Source: Pandoraea anhela
GTDB lineage: Bacteria; Pseudomonadota; Gammaproteobacteria; Burkholderiales; Burkholderiaceae
Length of the DNA stretch: 64,000 bases
Direction of reading: 5' to 3'
Assembly: GCF_902459655.1 (NCBI RefSeq)
Contig: NZ_CABPSB010000004.1
Span: 285,966 to 349,965 of the forward strand
The notes under the pieces were generated by a model that made no database searches, was not told where the DNA came from, and worked only from the letters and a program-made list of their open reading frames with translations. The translations under genes were made by a program, and so were the position numbers. How positions within the stretch are numbered: position 1 is the stretch's first letter; every line of letters begins with the position of its first letter. Below are positions 63,777-64,000 of the stretch, piece by piece.

Positions 63777-64000
63777 CCCAGTGAAAACCTGCTCAAGTCA
63801 TAATCGAGGAAAAGACGATGAGCAAGGCGATGGAAGAAGACATCAAGCGTTGGACAGCGAAGCGCAAAAGTGCGCTGGTGCTGGACATCATTCAGGGCAA
63901 GACGACGGTGGCCGAGGCCAGCCGTTCATACGACCTATCCCCCTCAGAAGTTGAGGGCTGGGTCGAGGACGGCAAGCGTGGAATGGAAAACGCGCTACGG
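63777..64000 (+). mobile_element. Left part of a second insertion element interrupting the first
   Basis: Foreign sequence starts where the first orfA is lost, near TGACCCAGTGAAAACC. The gene within it begins at 63818 and runs off the right edge of the window. The inverted repeats and full extent cannot be seen. Confidence 0.5.
63818..64000 (+). CDS. Transposase OrfA-like protein (partial, runs off window)
   Basis: The 61 visible codons begin MSKAMEEDIKRWTAKRKSAL, then DIIQGKTTVAEASRSYDLSPSEVEGW, an HTH of the IS3-family OrfA / DUF1153-like type. AGGA lies eight bases before the ATG. It has no stop in the window, so it continues to the right. The gene would be cotranscribed with an orfB beyond the edge, unseen here. 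Confidence 0.78.
   Translation, partial: MSKAMEEDIKRWTAKRKSALVLDIIQGKTTVAEASRSYDLSPSEVEGWVEDGKRGMENALR

Overview
The window is a 64 kb piece of a GC-rich betaproteobacterial chromosome, order Burkholderiales. Gene content and order (parC/parE, glnS, rpsP-rimM-trmD-rplS, dadA/ald, ubiG-gph-ssrA) and the style of the proteins fit the Burkholderiaceae, and Pandoraea is my best guess. The genus is an inference from family resemblance, not a database match. Nearly all of the window is ordinary, densely packed core chromosome. Only the last 3 kb, after the tmRNA gene, looks acquired.

Layout. 1-7.6 kb: topoisomerase IV genes (parE, then a DUF4399 protein and a lytic transglycosylase, then the start of parC), an Uup-type ABC-F ATPase, an ElaA-like acetyltransferase and a small unknown protein, all on the minus strand. 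8-17.2 kb: small membrane proteins, glnS, a urea-transporter-family protein, photolyase, an MgtC-like protein, DNA polymerase IV with a LexA box, and two putative lipoproteins. 17.6-24.5 kb: a minus-strand catabolic-looking cluster with a LysR regulator, an orphan ABC substrate-binding protein, a one-piece aconitase-family hydratase whose swivel domain is at the N-terminus, and two family III CoA-transferases. 25-28.4 kb: a divergent Fbp-type iron permease and ATPase without a binding protein. 28.5-31.2 kb: thyA-folA and a membrane diguanylate cyclase. 31.5-36.1 kb: a complete liv branched-chain amino-acid transporter. 36.3-42 kb: pmbA, darP-mog, orn, an M48 protease and rsgA. 42.1-46.5 kb: a CobD/CbiB-family protein, a Nudix hydrolase and the rpsP-rimM-trmD-rplS operon. 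46.6-51.6 kb: a periplasmic sugar-dehydrogenase-like protein, a META/DUF4377 lipoprotein, a TM2 protein, a DUF2520 oxidoreductase and a radical SAM protein. 51.6-60.6 kb: an Lrp regulator divergent from dadA-ald, then ubiG-gph and a giant DUF748 envelope protein. 60.6-64 kb: ssrA, a decayed tRNA/tmRNA-type integrase, an acyltransferase and two nested IS3-family fragments.

The most interesting signals are regulatory or architectural. (1) A textbook LexA box directly abuts a TATAAT element in front of the radical SAM gene. Its layout matches the LexA box in front of dinB, which suggests an SOS-controlled SplB-like enzyme. (2) The aconitase-like enzyme has reversed domain order and sits in an operon with two CoA-transferases, which suggests an unassigned organic-acid pathway. 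(3) An inverted pair of DnaA-box-like sites lies in front of parE. (4) There are several perfect dyads and tandem repeats in promoter regions, and a potential G-quadruplex upstream of parC. (5) The genomic-island remnant at ssrA has an integrase frame that runs open into an acyltransferase. All of these were read by eye from the sequence and no search was run.
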